Source: an uncultured SAR86 cluster bacterium (GTDB taxonomy: Bacteria > Pseudomonadota > Gammaproteobacteria > Magnimaribacterales > D2472). Taken from it: a stretch of 64,000 nt of DNA. The position numbers and the translations under genes are program-made. Positions 16,788 to 28,076 of the stretch are shown here, piece after piece. Below the pieces are notes generated by a model. The model was not told the DNA's origin and made no database searches. It saw only the letters and a program-made list of their open reading frames with translations. Position 1 is the stretch's first letter. Each line of letters begins with the position of its first letter. The stretch is from positions 1 through 64,000 of the forward strand of contig CABXFU010000001.1 in NCBI GenBank assembly GCA_902511575.1, read 5' to 3'.

Positions 16788-19076
16788 CTAAAAATTATAA
16801 TCAAGCTTTACAGCTATATTTTTTGGACGAGCATAAATAGCATCATATGCTATTCCATCAAGTGCTCCACCTGAAGCAAGTCTAACAAATGTTCTTGCTA
16901 AAGGAATAGTTCCACCAACAACCTTAATGCGCTCGTCAGTCAAGTTGTCTCCAATTAATGATATTCTCCACTTGCCATCAGAGCTTGTTAAACCAAGCAC
17001 CAACCCAACTTTTGAGTAACCACTTTCTTTAATATTTTTATCAAGGTTGGTTGTAATAAAGTATTCTGAAGAATAATCAACATTTAAATTGGCATCAAAT
17101 GACCAATTATTTGATAAAACAGTATCGTATGCAAAGCCAGCATTAGCCGTATCTTCAGGAGCAAGAATGACGCTAGCACCAGACCTATCGCAATAAATAC
17201 CATTTGTTGCAGTCTCACCATATGCACACTGACTATTTTTCCAGTCAGTAAATTTATAGTCTAGGCTAGCCATAGATGCATAGAATTCCAAGCCGTCAGT
17301 AATAAGATACCTACCTTGCATTTCAAAACCATCTAACTCAGCGGCTGAAGCATTTCCAACTTTAAATCCTAATACACCATCAAACACACTAGTTTGAAGG
17401 TCATCATATTCAGTTGTGAAATACGTGAAATCAAATGAAGCTCTATCTGATTTCATTTTATAGCCCCATTCAATATTTGTTGCTTCTTCTTCTTCAAACT
17501 CCCATCCACCTTCACTTGAAACTAAAGGAGTTCCTGGTATCGAGTTACCTCTAATATCAAACCCTCCCGCTTTTGAACCCTGTGTGTAAGAAACATACAT
17601 TTGAGAGTTATCTGATAAGTCATAGCTTAATCGTACCATTGGATCAAAAGAGTTTTCGCTTCTGCTGCTTGCTATATCATGCGGACCCACATTCAAAACA
17701 CCTGCCCACAAAGCATTCAGCAATGGAGAGCCAGCCAATGCTGTACCAGTTCCATCTAAAGTCAACTTTCTACTTCCATCTTTATCTTCATTGGAATACC
17801 TTGCTCCAACTGTTAATCTCCAATTGCCTTCAAGGTTAATATCAGCTTGACCAAAAACAGAAAACATATCAGAAGACTGCGCATAAAGTCTGTCCCAGTT
17901 AGTTCCTACCAATAAAGAAACTGGAGGGCCTGCAAGAGCAAGAAAAGAGCCTAGTGGAACATAATCAGTAACATCAACATCTGCAGTTTGGAAATATGCG
18001 CCTATGATGTAATCAACATTTTCACCACCAGGTGAGGTATATCGAATTTCTTGAGACCACTGATCATACTTTTCTGTTTGATTTGTACCATCTAGAATTT
18101 CTAGGCCAACATAATCAACGTCAAGAACTTCATATGAATCGTATTCAACATGTCCTGTGATAGAGGTTAGAGTCCCACCACCATCCATTGGGTAGTTAGC
18201 GGTTAATACAAAGTTGTCCATAGTATTTTGACTAAAGGTTTCTCCACTAGATCTAACCCAGTTTTCTGTTGTTTCCACTGCGATGGGTCCAGCAAACACA
18301 AGACCATAACCATCTTGTGGTGCAATAGCTTCCATGGCATAACCCACAGAATCAAAGTCTGCTGTCTCAACTTTAAGATTGTAATCAACATCTCCGGATG
18401 TCCATGCAAGCTGCCCTCTGATATATGTTTCATCTCTTTGGGGCTCAACTCTTTTCATTCTTGTATTTGTGATCCAACCATCCATCTCTCTAGTTGAAAC
18501 AGTCAACCTTCCAAGAAGATTGTCAGATAGAGCACCAGATAAAACCAAGAGTGATTGATCTTCACCATGCTCAGATTCATGAGATGTAGAAAATTTTCCC
18601 TCAAACTCTTCGGTTGGCTTTGCAGATGTAACGCTTACAGCTCCACCAATTGCATTTTTACCAAATAAAGTGGGTTGGGGGCCTCTCAAAACCTCAACTC
18701 GCTCCAGATCAACCAGCGGAGTTCTGGCTAATTGACTTCTTGGGTAAACAATTCCATCAAAATTCATTGGCACAGATTGCTCGAAGCCTTTGTTTGCACC
18801 AGACCTTACTCCACGAATGGATATTGAGGTATCAATTTGAGTCTCAACAACCATAAAGTTTGGGACAGAGGCTGAAAGTGATTGAAGATTATCAACACTT
18901 CTATCAGCTATATCTTCCCCAGAAACAGCTGAGACAGAAATTGGAACATCTTGCAGACTCTGCTCTCTAATTTGAGCAGTAACCACAACTTCTTCAAGAA
19001 CTTGTGAAAAAGTAGATGGTGATGAAATTAATAATATTGCTACAAGAGCAGCATTTATTTGGCGTGAATTAAACAT
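16788..19076 (-). CDS. TonB-dependent outer-membrane receptor
   Basis: A 762-residue receptor with a signal peptide (to about residue 24, 'STFSQ'), a TonB box 'EEVVVTAQ', a plug domain ('VPISVSAVSGEDI', 'RGPQPTLFGKNAIGGAV') and a C-terminal barrel ending in Phe ('VKLDYNF'). It takes up a large or scarce compound across the outer membrane. The plug style is that of the large marine family with broad substrates such as carbohydrates, siderophores or hydrophobic compounds. Being next to the oxygenase operon, it may import that pathway's substrate; this is inference. Confidence 0.93.
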   Translation of the reverse strand: MFNSRQINAALVAILLISSPSTFSQVLEEVVVTAQIREQSLQDVPISVSAVSGEDIADRSVDNLQSLSASVPNFMVVETQIDTSISIRGVRSGANKGFEQSVPMNFDGIVYPRSQLARTPLVDLERVEVLRGPQPTLFGKNAIGGAVSVTSAKPTEEFEGKFSTSHESEHGEDQSLLVLSGALSDNLLGRLTVSTREMDGWITNTRMKRVEPQRDETYIRGQLAWTSGDVDYNLKVETADFDSVGYAMEAIAPQDGYGLVFAGPIAVETTENWVRSSGETFSQNTMDNFVLTANYPMDGGGTLTSITGHVEYDSYEVLDVDYVGLEILDGTNQTEKYDQWSQEIRYTSPGGENVDYIIGAYFQTADVDVTDYVPLGSFLALAGPPVSLLVGTNWDRLYAQSSDMFSVFGQADINLEGNWRLTVGARYSNEDKDGSRKLTLDGTGTALAGSPLLNALWAGVLNVGPHDIASSRSENSFDPMVRLSYDLSDNSQMYVSYTQGSKAGGFDIRGNSIPGTPLVSSEGGWEFEEEEATNIEWGYKMKSDRASFDFTYFTTEYDDLQTSVFDGVLGFKVGNASAAELDGFEMQGRYLITDGLEFYASMASLDYKFTDWKNSQCAYGETATNGIYCDRSGASVILAPEDTANAGFAYDTVLSNNWSFDANLNVDYSSEYFITTNLDKNIKESGYSKVGLVLGLTSSDGKWRISLIGDNLTDERIKVVGGTIPLARTFVRLASGGALDGIAYDAIYARPKNIAVKLDYNF

Positions 19077-19173
19077 ATTTAACCTATTTAAATTAATTAA
19101 AAAATATAAAAAAATGATAACGTAAAATGCTCTTAAAGCCTATTTTTTTTCTATAAAGTAAAATTTTAAGGAT

Positions 19174-20205
19174 CTATTGCCTTATTGCATCAATCATAAC
19201 CTTCACCTTGCTTGGGTTGATGTCAGGTGTAATGCCATGACCAAGATTGAAAATAAATCCTGGGTATTCACTCATGATACTGCAAATTTTTTGTGTTTCA
19301 TTCCAGATCAATTCATCAGATTCAAGTAAAACTTTTGGATCAAGATTTCCTTGAATTGCATATTGATTTTTTAATTTTTTAGCAACCCTATCGATATCCT
19401 CTTGCCAATATAGGCTCACGCAAGAAATATCTGCAAAAACCAAGTCATCAATTTTTATCTTTGGAGCTTTTTCAAACAAAATGATAGGAATATTTGATGT
19501 AACTGGATCGGCTTTGAGAAGGCTGGTAAGCCTTTGAGTATATTGCAAAGAAAATTTTTCTAACTCATTCTCTAACAATAAATCTGCCCATGAATCAAAA
19601 ATCTGCAGTGCATTTACTCCACTCAAAACTTGCTGCCTTAAATATTCGTAACAAGCATTGCTGAGAATTTCCAAAAACTCATGCAGCTCTTTTGGATGTT
19701 CTTTCATGAAACTTTTTGTTTTATTAAAATCTTTCGAACCTCCGCCTTCAATTGAGTATGCAGCTAGTGTCCATGGGCTCCCGCAGAATCCTATTAAAGG
19801 AAGATTATTCGGCAAAATTTTTTTGGTTTCTTCCACTGCCTTAAAAACATAATCGAGAGAGTTGACGTCAAATCGAGTTAATCTTTTAATATCTTGAGGT
19901 GACGAAATGGGATTGCTGAATTTAGGACCTTCTCCCTCATGAAATGCCAAACCAAGATTTAGAGCATCAGGAATAGTTAAAATATCTGAGAAGAGGATTG
20001 ATGCATCTAAATCAAAGCGATCAATTGGTTGCAATGCAAGTTCTGCGCATGTTTTTGGCTGTTTGCACATATCTAAAAAATTGGTGTAATTTTTTCTAAT
20101 TTCTTGATATTCCGGCAGGTACCTGCCTGCTTGTCGCATAAACCATACTGGTGGAGTTGAGTTATCTTGAAGGTTAAGCGCCTTTATAAATTTAGAATTT
20201 TTCAT
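19174..20205 (-). CDS. hemE: Uroporphyrinogen decarboxylase
   Basis: A 343-residue cytoplasmic enzyme that removes four carboxyl groups from uroporphyrinogen III in haem synthesis. The signature 'PPVWFMRQAGRYLPEY' is at the N-terminus, and 'LIGFCGSPWTLAAYSIEG' and 'FNLGHGITPDINP' are present. Length is normal. The start codon abuts the gltD stop (TAA-ATG), so the two are likely coupled. gltD next to hemE is the order seen in Pseudomonas and relatives. Confidence 0.97.
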   Translation of the reverse strand: MKNSKFIKALNLQDNSTPPVWFMRQAGRYLPEYQEIRKNYTNFLDMCKQPKTCAELALQPIDRFDLDASILFSDILTIPDALNLGLAFHEGEGPKFSNPISSPQDIKRLTRFDVNSLDYVFKAVEETKKILPNNLPLIGFCGSPWTLAAYSIEGGGSKDFNKTKSFMKEHPKELHEFLEILSNACYEYLRQQVLSGVNALQIFDSWADLLLENELEKFSLQYTQRLTSLLKADPVTSNIPIILFEKAPKIKIDDLVFADISCVSLYWQEDIDRVAKKLKNQYAIQGNLDPKVLLESDELIWNETQKICSIMSEYPGFIFNLGHGITPDINPSKVKVMIDAIRQ

Positions 20206-21882
<1,677 letters not shown>

Positions 21883-21900
21883 TTAGTTCTGCGTGGTATG

Positions 21901-21920
21901 TATGACATAGTATGACATTA
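21901..21920. promoter_or_regulatory. Tandem 10-bp repeat in the gltD-gltB divergent promoter
   Basis: TATGACATAG-TATGACATTA repeats TATGACAT exactly 10 bp apart in the 57-bp gap between divergent gltD and gltB. One-turn spacing on the same helix face suggests a regulator-binding site that could coordinate both subunit genes. No regulator is named. Confidence 0.4.
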
Positions 21921-21930
21921 TTGTGTTAAT

Positions 21931-24900
21931 ATGTATAACTTAATGCCGCAACAAAATACAAATATATCGCTATATCACGAATCTCAAGCTAAGGATAATT
22001 GTGGCTTTGGGCTCATAGTTAACCGACATGGAACTCAAAATAGAGATGTTGTAAAACGTTCTATTGCTGGTCTAACGAGTATGACACACAGAGGAGCAAT
22101 CGGAGCTGATGGCAAAACTGGAGACGGTTGCGGTCTTTTGTTTGATTTAAACCAAACCTTTTTTCAAAAGCAACTCAGAAAAGAGCTAAAGATCAAATTG
22201 CCTGAATTATTTGGTATTGCCCAAATTTTTTCATCGGCTGCACTAAAAAAAGACTTGCCAGCAATCAAAGAAATTCTTCAATCTGAAAATCTAGTTTTTG
22301 AGTGCGTTAGAGAGGTACCCATCAACACATCTGTTCTTGGAGAAATAGCGCTTGAATCATTGCCAAAAATTAATCAGATATTTATAACGCCCATTTCAAA
22401 AGATTTTAACAAGGAAAGATTTGAATCCTGTCTTCTGCAGGCTAGAAAGAAGATTGAAGAATTGCATAACAATGATGAAAAGCTATACATCTGCAGCATG
22501 TCGAGCCAAACAATTGTTTACAAAGGCTTGATGCTGCCGGATGCAATAAGTAATTTTTATAAAGATATTGCTAAAAAATCATTTACTGCCAAGGTTTGTT
22601 TATTTCATCAACGATTCTCTACAAATACTCAGCCAAGATGGCATTTAGCCCAACCTTTTAGGCTTCTTGCGCACAATGGTGAAATCAATGCAATCAGAGG
22701 AAATAGAAATTGGGTTAAAGCTCGAGCCTCTAAATTTTCCACTCCCCTTATTCCAGGCATCAGTCAGTTCAAATCTCTCGTTAATGAAACAGGATCTGAT
22801 TCATCAGCTTTGGATAACATGATTGAATTGTTAGTGAAGGGCGGGATTAATTTCTTTAGATCTATTCGAATGGTCTTGCCGCCCGCTTGGCAAAACATTC
22901 ATACAATGGATCCTGAAGTTAGAGCTTTCCATGAATATAATTCAATGCATATGGAAGCTTGGGATGGTCCTGCTGGGATTGTCATGTCAGATGGAGAGTG
23001 GGCAATCTGCGTTTTGGACAGAAATGGATTGCGGCCTGCGAGATACCAAGTGTTATCCAATGGAATGATTACCGTAGCCTCTGAAACTGGCATTTATCCC
23101 GTTGCTGATGAGGAGATTTTACAAAAAGGACGTCTTAGTCCTGGTGGAATTTTTGCAGTAAATACTGAATCTGGAGAAATCTTAGATCAAAAGATTATTG
23201 ATGACCAACTTAAACATGGTAAACCTTATAGGGATTGGTTAAAAAAATCTGCGATTTATCTTGAATCCACTCTAGATGCATTTGAGGGTCCGGGCATAAA
23301 GAAAATTCCACATTCTGAATTTATCAAGTCATCAAAACTTTTTTCTTTATTTAATGAAGAAAGAGTGTCTGTAATAAAACCTCTTGCACTCGATGGTCTT
23401 GAGGGCACAGGCTCAATGGGCGATGACACTGCTTTAGCAATGTTAAGCTCAATGCCGAGATCTATATATGACTATTTTAGACAACAGTTTGCCCAAGTAA
23501 CAAATCCGCCAATTGACTCTCTCAGAGAGTCCAGCGTTATGTCATTGGAGGCATGTTTTGGTCCTGAGTTGAATATCTTTGAAGAATCTAAAGATCATGC
23601 CAGGAGAATTGTCAGTACATCTCCTGTTCTTTCGCACAAAAAACTTTCAGCGTTATTAAAAAATCCATATTTCTCTTCCAAAAACTTTGATTTGCAATAT
23701 TCACCCAAGTCAAATCTCAAGGATGCTTTGAACACACTAACAAAAAAAGTAGTTTCTGCTGTGCGCAAGGGAGAAATTATCATTCATTTAAATGAGAAGT
23801 TGCCAGATGGCAATAAGCTTTCAATCAATGCTTTACTTGCAGTAGGCTGCATACATCAAGAGTTGGTAAGACTGGGTCTCAGATCAGATGCTAACTTAAT
23901 AGTAAGTTCTGCTACTGCCAGAGATACTCATCAAATTGCATGCTTGCTGAGTTTTGGAGCAACGGCTGTTTTTCCATGGCTGGCTTTTCAAACAATTCTA
24001 GATTTAACACACCGCAAGGAACTTAAGGGTAGTCCAACAGCAAATTGCGCAAAATATCGCAAAGGTATTAATAAAGGCCTTTTAAAAATTATTTCTAAAA
24101 TAGGCATCTCTACAATATCCAGTTATCGCGGATCTCAATTGCATGAGATTGTTGGCTTAAGCTCGGATATCGTAGATTTATCTTTTACGAATACTGTTAG
24201 CAGGGTGGGGGGCAAAACTTTTGAAGATCTTGATATTGAAATGCGATCTTTAAATAAATATGCAAATTCAAATGTAAGTGAAATTGGCCTGGGCGGACTA
24301 TTAAAATTTGTCCATGGTGGTGAATATCACACTTATAATCCTGAGGTTGTAAAAAAACTCCAAGAAGCAGTTAGCACAGGATCTAATAAAGTATATCGAG
24401 AGTATGCTGACCTAGTGAATCATAGAGATCCTGCAATGCTTAGAGATTTAATGAAACTTCACTTTCCCTCAAAACCAAAAAAGGTTAAGCCATACGATAC
24501 AAAACATTTATTAAAGAAATTTGATTCCGCAGGCATGAGCCTTGGTGCTTTATCTCCAGATGCTCATGAAACATTGGCTGAGGCCATGAATAGCATGGGA
24601 GCAAGATCAAATTCTGGAGAGGGTGGCGAAGCCAAAGAAAGATATGGCACTTCTAAGATGTCAAAAATAAAACAAGTTGCATCTGGTCGCTTTGGTGTCA
24701 CCCCTGAGTACCTAGTAAATGCAGAGGTTTTGCAAATTAAAATAGCGCAAGGCGCTAAACCAGGAGAGGGTGGACAACTTCCAGGAGGCAAAGTCAATGC
24801 CTTAATTGCTAAGCTCAGATATTCAACTCCTGGCATCACTTTGATTTCACCTCCACCTCATCATGATATCTACTCAATTGAGGATTTGGCTCAATTAATC

Positions 24901-26391
24901 TTTGATCTTAAACAAGTAAATCCAAAAGCATTGGTTTCAGTAAAATTGGTATCTGAGCCAGGCGTAGGAACAATTGCAGCTGGTGTTGCTAAGGCATATG
25001 CAGATCTGATCACTATATCTGGTCATGATGGTGGAACGGGCGCAAGTCCGCTATCTTCAATTCGTTATGCAGGTTCTCCATGGGAGCTTGGTTTATCTGA
25101 GGCCCATCAAGCTTTAAGAGCAAGCAATTTACGACATAAAGTTAGATTACAAGCCGATGGTGGATTGAAAACAGGCTTAGATGTGGTTAAGGCAGCAATT
25201 CTTGGTGCAGAATCCTTTGGTTTTGGTACCGGGCCAATGATCGCAATGGGTTGTAAATATTTACGAATTTGCCATCTTAATAATTGTGCTACTGGAGTTG
25301 CAACTCAAAGAAGAGATATTATTGACCATCACTACATCGGTGAGAAAGAGCGAGTTATCAACTACTTCACATTTATTGCAAATGAAGTCCAAGAAATTTT
25401 ATTAAAATTGGGAGTTCCTAACCTCGAATCCATTATTGGTCAAACACAATACTTAAAAGATATTACACAAGAAAATCCTTCTAGAGAAAATATAGATTTA
25501 TCTCCAATTTTGTATTCTGATCAAAAATCAACTGCCCCTCATTACTGCAATACCTCGTCAAATGACCCATGGGATAAAGGCAATTTAAATGCAAAGATTC
25601 TGCAAGATGTAAGATCTTCAATCTCAAAGGAGCATTCATCTGATTTTTATTATGAAATTTCAAATCGTGATAGATCCGTTGGAGCTCAAGCTTCTGGCTT
25701 GATCGCCTCTTTGTATGGTGAAAAGGGGTTGAAACAAAAACAAAACCTTAATTTTACTGGCTCTGCAGGCCAAAGTTTTGGTGTTTGGAATGCTGCTGGC
25801 CTAAATTTAAAATTAAATGGCGATGCCAATGATTATGTTGGCAAAGGCATGAATGGCGGAAAGATTGTCATTTCGAGCTCTGCTGAATATGCCTCCCAAG
25901 ATTCTCCAACTGTCTTAGTTGGCAATACTGCATTGTATGGCGCAACCGGTGGCGAGCTATACGTTGGTGGCTGTGTTGGTGAAAGATTCGCGGTAAGAAA
26001 TTCTGGAGCCTCAGCTGTTATTGAGGGTGCAGGAGATCATTGTTGCGAGTATATGACGGGTGGACATGTAACTGTTCTCGGAAATGTAGGCTCTAATTTT
26101 GGAGCAGGAATGACTGGCGGTTTTGCATATGTTCTTGATACAAAGAGAAGGTTTTTTGATCAATGCAATCGCAGTCTTATTAACTTAGATAGAATTGTGA
26201 GCGAAGAAATGGAATCTCATAGAAAATTTTTAAAACAAATCCTTGCCCGTCATATTAAAGAAACTAAAAGTGAGAGGGCGAAATTAATATTAGATGAATT
26301 TGATAGATACGAGCCATCATTTTGGTTGGTGTCACCTGCTGCCTTAAATATCCAAGATCTATTAAAAGCAACCACAGCTAATGCTGCTTAA
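21931..26391 (+). CDS. gltB: Glutamate synthase large subunit
   Basis: A 1486-residue enzyme that makes glutamate from glutamine and 2-oxoglutarate. The class-II glutaminase begins at 'CGFGLIVNRHG'; Cys24 becomes the N-terminal nucleophile after removal of a short propeptide. 'AHNGEINAIRGN' follows. The central FMN domain has 'GEGGEAKERYG' and 'PGEGGQLPGGKV', and the [3Fe-4S] ligands are in 'CKYLRICHLNNCATG'. The C-terminal beta-helix carries G-rich repeats ('GNTALYGATGGELYVGG'). The ATG at 21943 is an alternative start. It converges on aroB with one base between the stops. Confidence 0.98.
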   Translation: MYNLMPQQNTNISLYHESQAKDNCGFGLIVNRHGTQNRDVVKRSIAGLTSMTHRGAIGADGKTGDGCGLLFDLNQTFFQKQLRKELKIKLPELFGIAQIFSSAALKKDLPAIKEILQSENLVFECVREVPINTSVLGEIALESLPKINQIFITPISKDFNKERFESCLLQARKKIEELHNNDEKLYICSMSSQTIVYKGLMLPDAISNFYKDIAKKSFTAKVCLFHQRFSTNTQPRWHLAQPFRLLAHNGEINAIRGNRNWVKARASKFSTPLIPGISQFKSLVNETGSDSSALDNMIELLVKGGINFFRSIRMVLPPAWQNIHTMDPEVRAFHEYNSMHMEAWDGPAGIVMSDGEWAICVLDRNGLRPARYQVLSNGMITVASETGIYPVADEEILQKGRLSPGGIFAVNTESGEILDQKIIDDQLKHGKPYRDWLKKSAIYLESTLDAFEGPGIKKIPHSEFIKSSKLFSLFNEERVSVIKPLALDGLEGTGSMGDDTALAMLSSMPRSIYDYFRQQFAQVTNPPIDSLRESSVMSLEACFGPELNIFEESKDHARRIVSTSPVLSHKKLSALLKNPYFSSKNFDLQYSPKSNLKDALNTLTKKVVSAVRKGEIIIHLNEKLPDGNKLSINALLAVGCIHQELVRLGLRSDANLIVSSATARDTHQIACLLSFGATAVFPWLAFQTILDLTHRKELKGSPTANCAKYRKGINKGLLKIISKIGISTISSYRGSQLHEIVGLSSDIVDLSFTNTVSRVGGKTFEDLDIEMRSLNKYANSNVSEIGLGGLLKFVHGGEYHTYNPEVVKKLQEAVSTGSNKVYREYADLVNHRDPAMLRDLMKLHFPSKPKKVKPYDTKHLLKKFDSAGMSLGALSPDAHETLAEAMNSMGARSNSGEGGEAKERYGTSKMSKIKQVASGRFGVTPEYLVNAEVLQIKIAQGAKPGEGGQLPGGKVNALIAKLRYSTPGITLISPPPHHDIYSIEDLAQLIFDLKQVNPKALVSVKLVSEPGVGTIAAGVAKAYADLITISGHDGGTGASPLSSIRYAGSPWELGLSEAHQALRASNLRHKVRLQADGGLKTGLDVVKAAILGAESFGFGTGPMIAMGCKYLRICHLNNCATGVATQRRDIIDHHYIGEKERVINYFTFIANEVQEILLKLGVPNLESIIGQTQYLKDITQENPSRENIDLSPILYSDQKSTAPHYCNTSSNDPWDKGNLNAKILQDVRSSISKEHSSDFYYEISNRDRSVGAQASGLIASLYGEKGLKQKQNLNFTGSAGQSFGVWNAAGLNLKLNGDANDYVGKGMNGGKIVISSSAEYASQDSPTVLVGNTALYGATGGELYVGGCVGERFAVRNSGASAVIEGAGDHCCEYMTGGHVTVLGNVGSNFGAGMTGGFAYVLDTKRRFFDQCNRSLINLDRIVSEEMESHRKFLKQILARHIKETKSERAKLILDEFDRYEPSFWLVSPAALNIQDLLKATTANAA

Positions 26392-26392
26392 T

Positions 26393-27466
26393 TTAGTCTT
26401 GAAGGCCTTTCTGTAGACTCTTGGCATCAAATGAATTTGTCACAACTGCATTTGATAATTTATTCAACAGGACAAGATTTAATTTCCCTGCTTTAATTTT
26501 TTTATCTCTAAATATATATGGTTTTAGTTCTCTGTATTTATATTGCTCGAGAGATAAATCAAATTCAAAATTTTGTAATAAAGCAATAACTTCCTTATGT
26601 TCTTTTTCAGAAATAAGATTTTCTAAAAAGGAAATTTTAGAAGCCACCTTCATTCCTTTGGCGACAGCCTCTCCATGGAGGATTTTTTTATATTTACCAT
26701 GTGCTTCAATGGCATGCCCAAACGTATGTCCAAAATTTAAAATTGCACGAATACCATTTTCCTTCTCGTCCTTGGTCACAATCATTGCTTTGGTTTGAAG
26801 AGATAAAAAAATTATCTCTTCAATAATTTTTTGATCCTTTAATAATATTTTTTTAGTATATTTTTTCAGTAACGAAAAAAGAGATTTATTTTGAATGAAG
26901 GCATATTTAATGACCTCTGCTAATCCAGCTTTGAACTCTCTATTCGGAAGTGAGTTAAGCACAGTTGTATCGATAATGACTTCTTTTGGGTTATAAAATG
27001 CTCCAACAAGATTTTTGCCCGCTACAATATTAATAGCAGTCTTGCCTCCCACAGAAGAATCCACCTGAGCAAGAAGAGTTGTCGGTATTTGTATAAATTG
27101 AATGCCTCTTAGGTAAGAGCTGGCAACAAAACCCGAGATATCTCCAATCACTCCGCCACCAACAGCCACTATTAGATCTGTTCTATCAAAATTATTATCT
27201 GCTAAAAAATTAAGTATTTTTTGAAAGTTTTGAACAGATTTAGCTTGTTCTCCATGCTTGAGGATGATTTTAAAAACTCTAGTTGATGGTTTGCAAACGG
27301 CAGCAACTTCTCTCACTATCTTTGAAGGCACTCCATCATCTGAAATGAGAAGAGTTTTATTATGGTTTTTAAGAAGAGGGGCAAGATTTTTTTTAGAAAT
27401 AGCATTCTTGCTAATCACAATCCTGTATTTATTTTTTCTTTGACCTGCAAATAGCTCTTTAGCCAT
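26393..27466 (-). CDS. aroB: 3-dehydroquinate synthase
   Basis: A 357-residue cytosolic NAD- and metal-dependent enzyme, step two of the shikimate pathway. The signatures are 'GGGVIGDISGFVASSYLRG', 'IPTTLLAQVDSSVGGK' and the metal-ligand region 'FGHTFGHAIE...LHGEAVAKGM'. It overlaps the upstream aroK by eight bases, the usual aroK-aroB operon. Confidence 0.97.
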   Translation of the reverse strand: MAKELFAGQRKNKYRIVISKNAISKKNLAPLLKNHNKTLLISDDGVPSKIVREVAAVCKPSTRVFKIILKHGEQAKSVQNFQKILNFLADNNFDRTDLIVAVGGGVIGDISGFVASSYLRGIQFIQIPTTLLAQVDSSVGGKTAINIVAGKNLVGAFYNPKEVIIDTTVLNSLPNREFKAGLAEVIKYAFIQNKSLFSLLKKYTKKILLKDQKIIEEIIFLSLQTKAMIVTKDEKENGIRAILNFGHTFGHAIEAHGKYKKILHGEAVAKGMKVASKISFLENLISEKEHKEVIALLQNFEFDLSLEQYKYRELKPYIFRDKKIKAGKLNLVLLNKLSNAVVTNSFDAKSLQKGLQD

Positions 27467-27968
27467 AATTTTTAACTAGCTTAACAATTTCATTTGCAAC
27501 ATCAGAGCCACTCTTATTTTCAGTATTGATTATGTGATCCGCAACCTCTTCATAAAGAGATTGTCTAGATTTCTGGAGATCCGCGAGGACTTTTTCTGGA
27601 TCTTTATCTTTTAATAAAGGCCTATCTTTATCTTTAGCTGTTCTTTCAACCTGAGTGTTTAATGGAGTATGTAGATAGAAAACAGTGCCTCTTGATGCTA
27701 ATAGTTCTCTATTCTCTTCCTCAATTACAATGCCGCCACCCGTAGCAAGAACTATAGAATTCAAGGCAACCATTTCCTTTAATGTGGCAGTTTCTCGTTT
27801 TCTAAAACCTGCTTCACCCTCAATATCAAAAATCCAATCTATTGTGACGCCTGTACTATCCTCAATCTTTGCATCAGTATCATGAAAATCTAAAAATAGC
27901 TCGCCAGCCACAATCTTTCCTACAGTGGTTTTTCCCGAGCCCATGGGGCCAACAATAAAAATATTCAT
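27459..27968 (-). CDS. aroK: Shikimate kinase
   Basis: A 169-residue kinase converting shikimate to shikimate 3-phosphate. The Walker A motif 'GPMGSGKTTVG' is at residues 7-17, substrate-binding 'FHDTDAKIE' and 'FRKRE' follow, and 'LATGGGIV' is present. Length is typical. It is transcribed with aroB and divergently from mrcA. The pilMNOPQ genes that separate mrcA from aroK in many gammaproteobacteria are absent. Confidence 0.96.
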   Translation of the reverse strand: MNIFIVGPMGSGKTTVGKIVAGELFLDFHDTDAKIEDSTGVTIDWIFDIEGEAGFRKRETATLKEMVALNSIVLATGGGIVIEEENRELLASRGTVFYLHTPLNTQVERTAKDKDRPLLKDKDPEKVLADLQKSRQSLYEEVADHIINTENKSGSDVANEIVKLVKNYG

Positions 27969-28076
27969 ACTTAGTTTTTTAAGTTGCTGATTCTATCATT
28001 TATAGGGGTAAAATAATTCTAATTCATGTATCAAAATATTTTTGAGTTAAGGTAAAAACATAATCATTTAATTTGT

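Noticed and set aside
19077-19173. Terminator or sRNA between hemE and the first TonB receptor
   Set aside because: The gap is A/T-rich with T-runs but no GC stem of useful length.
26421-26798. Plus-strand 125-residue ORF opposite aroB
   Set aside because: It is an antisense shadow of a complete aroB gene.
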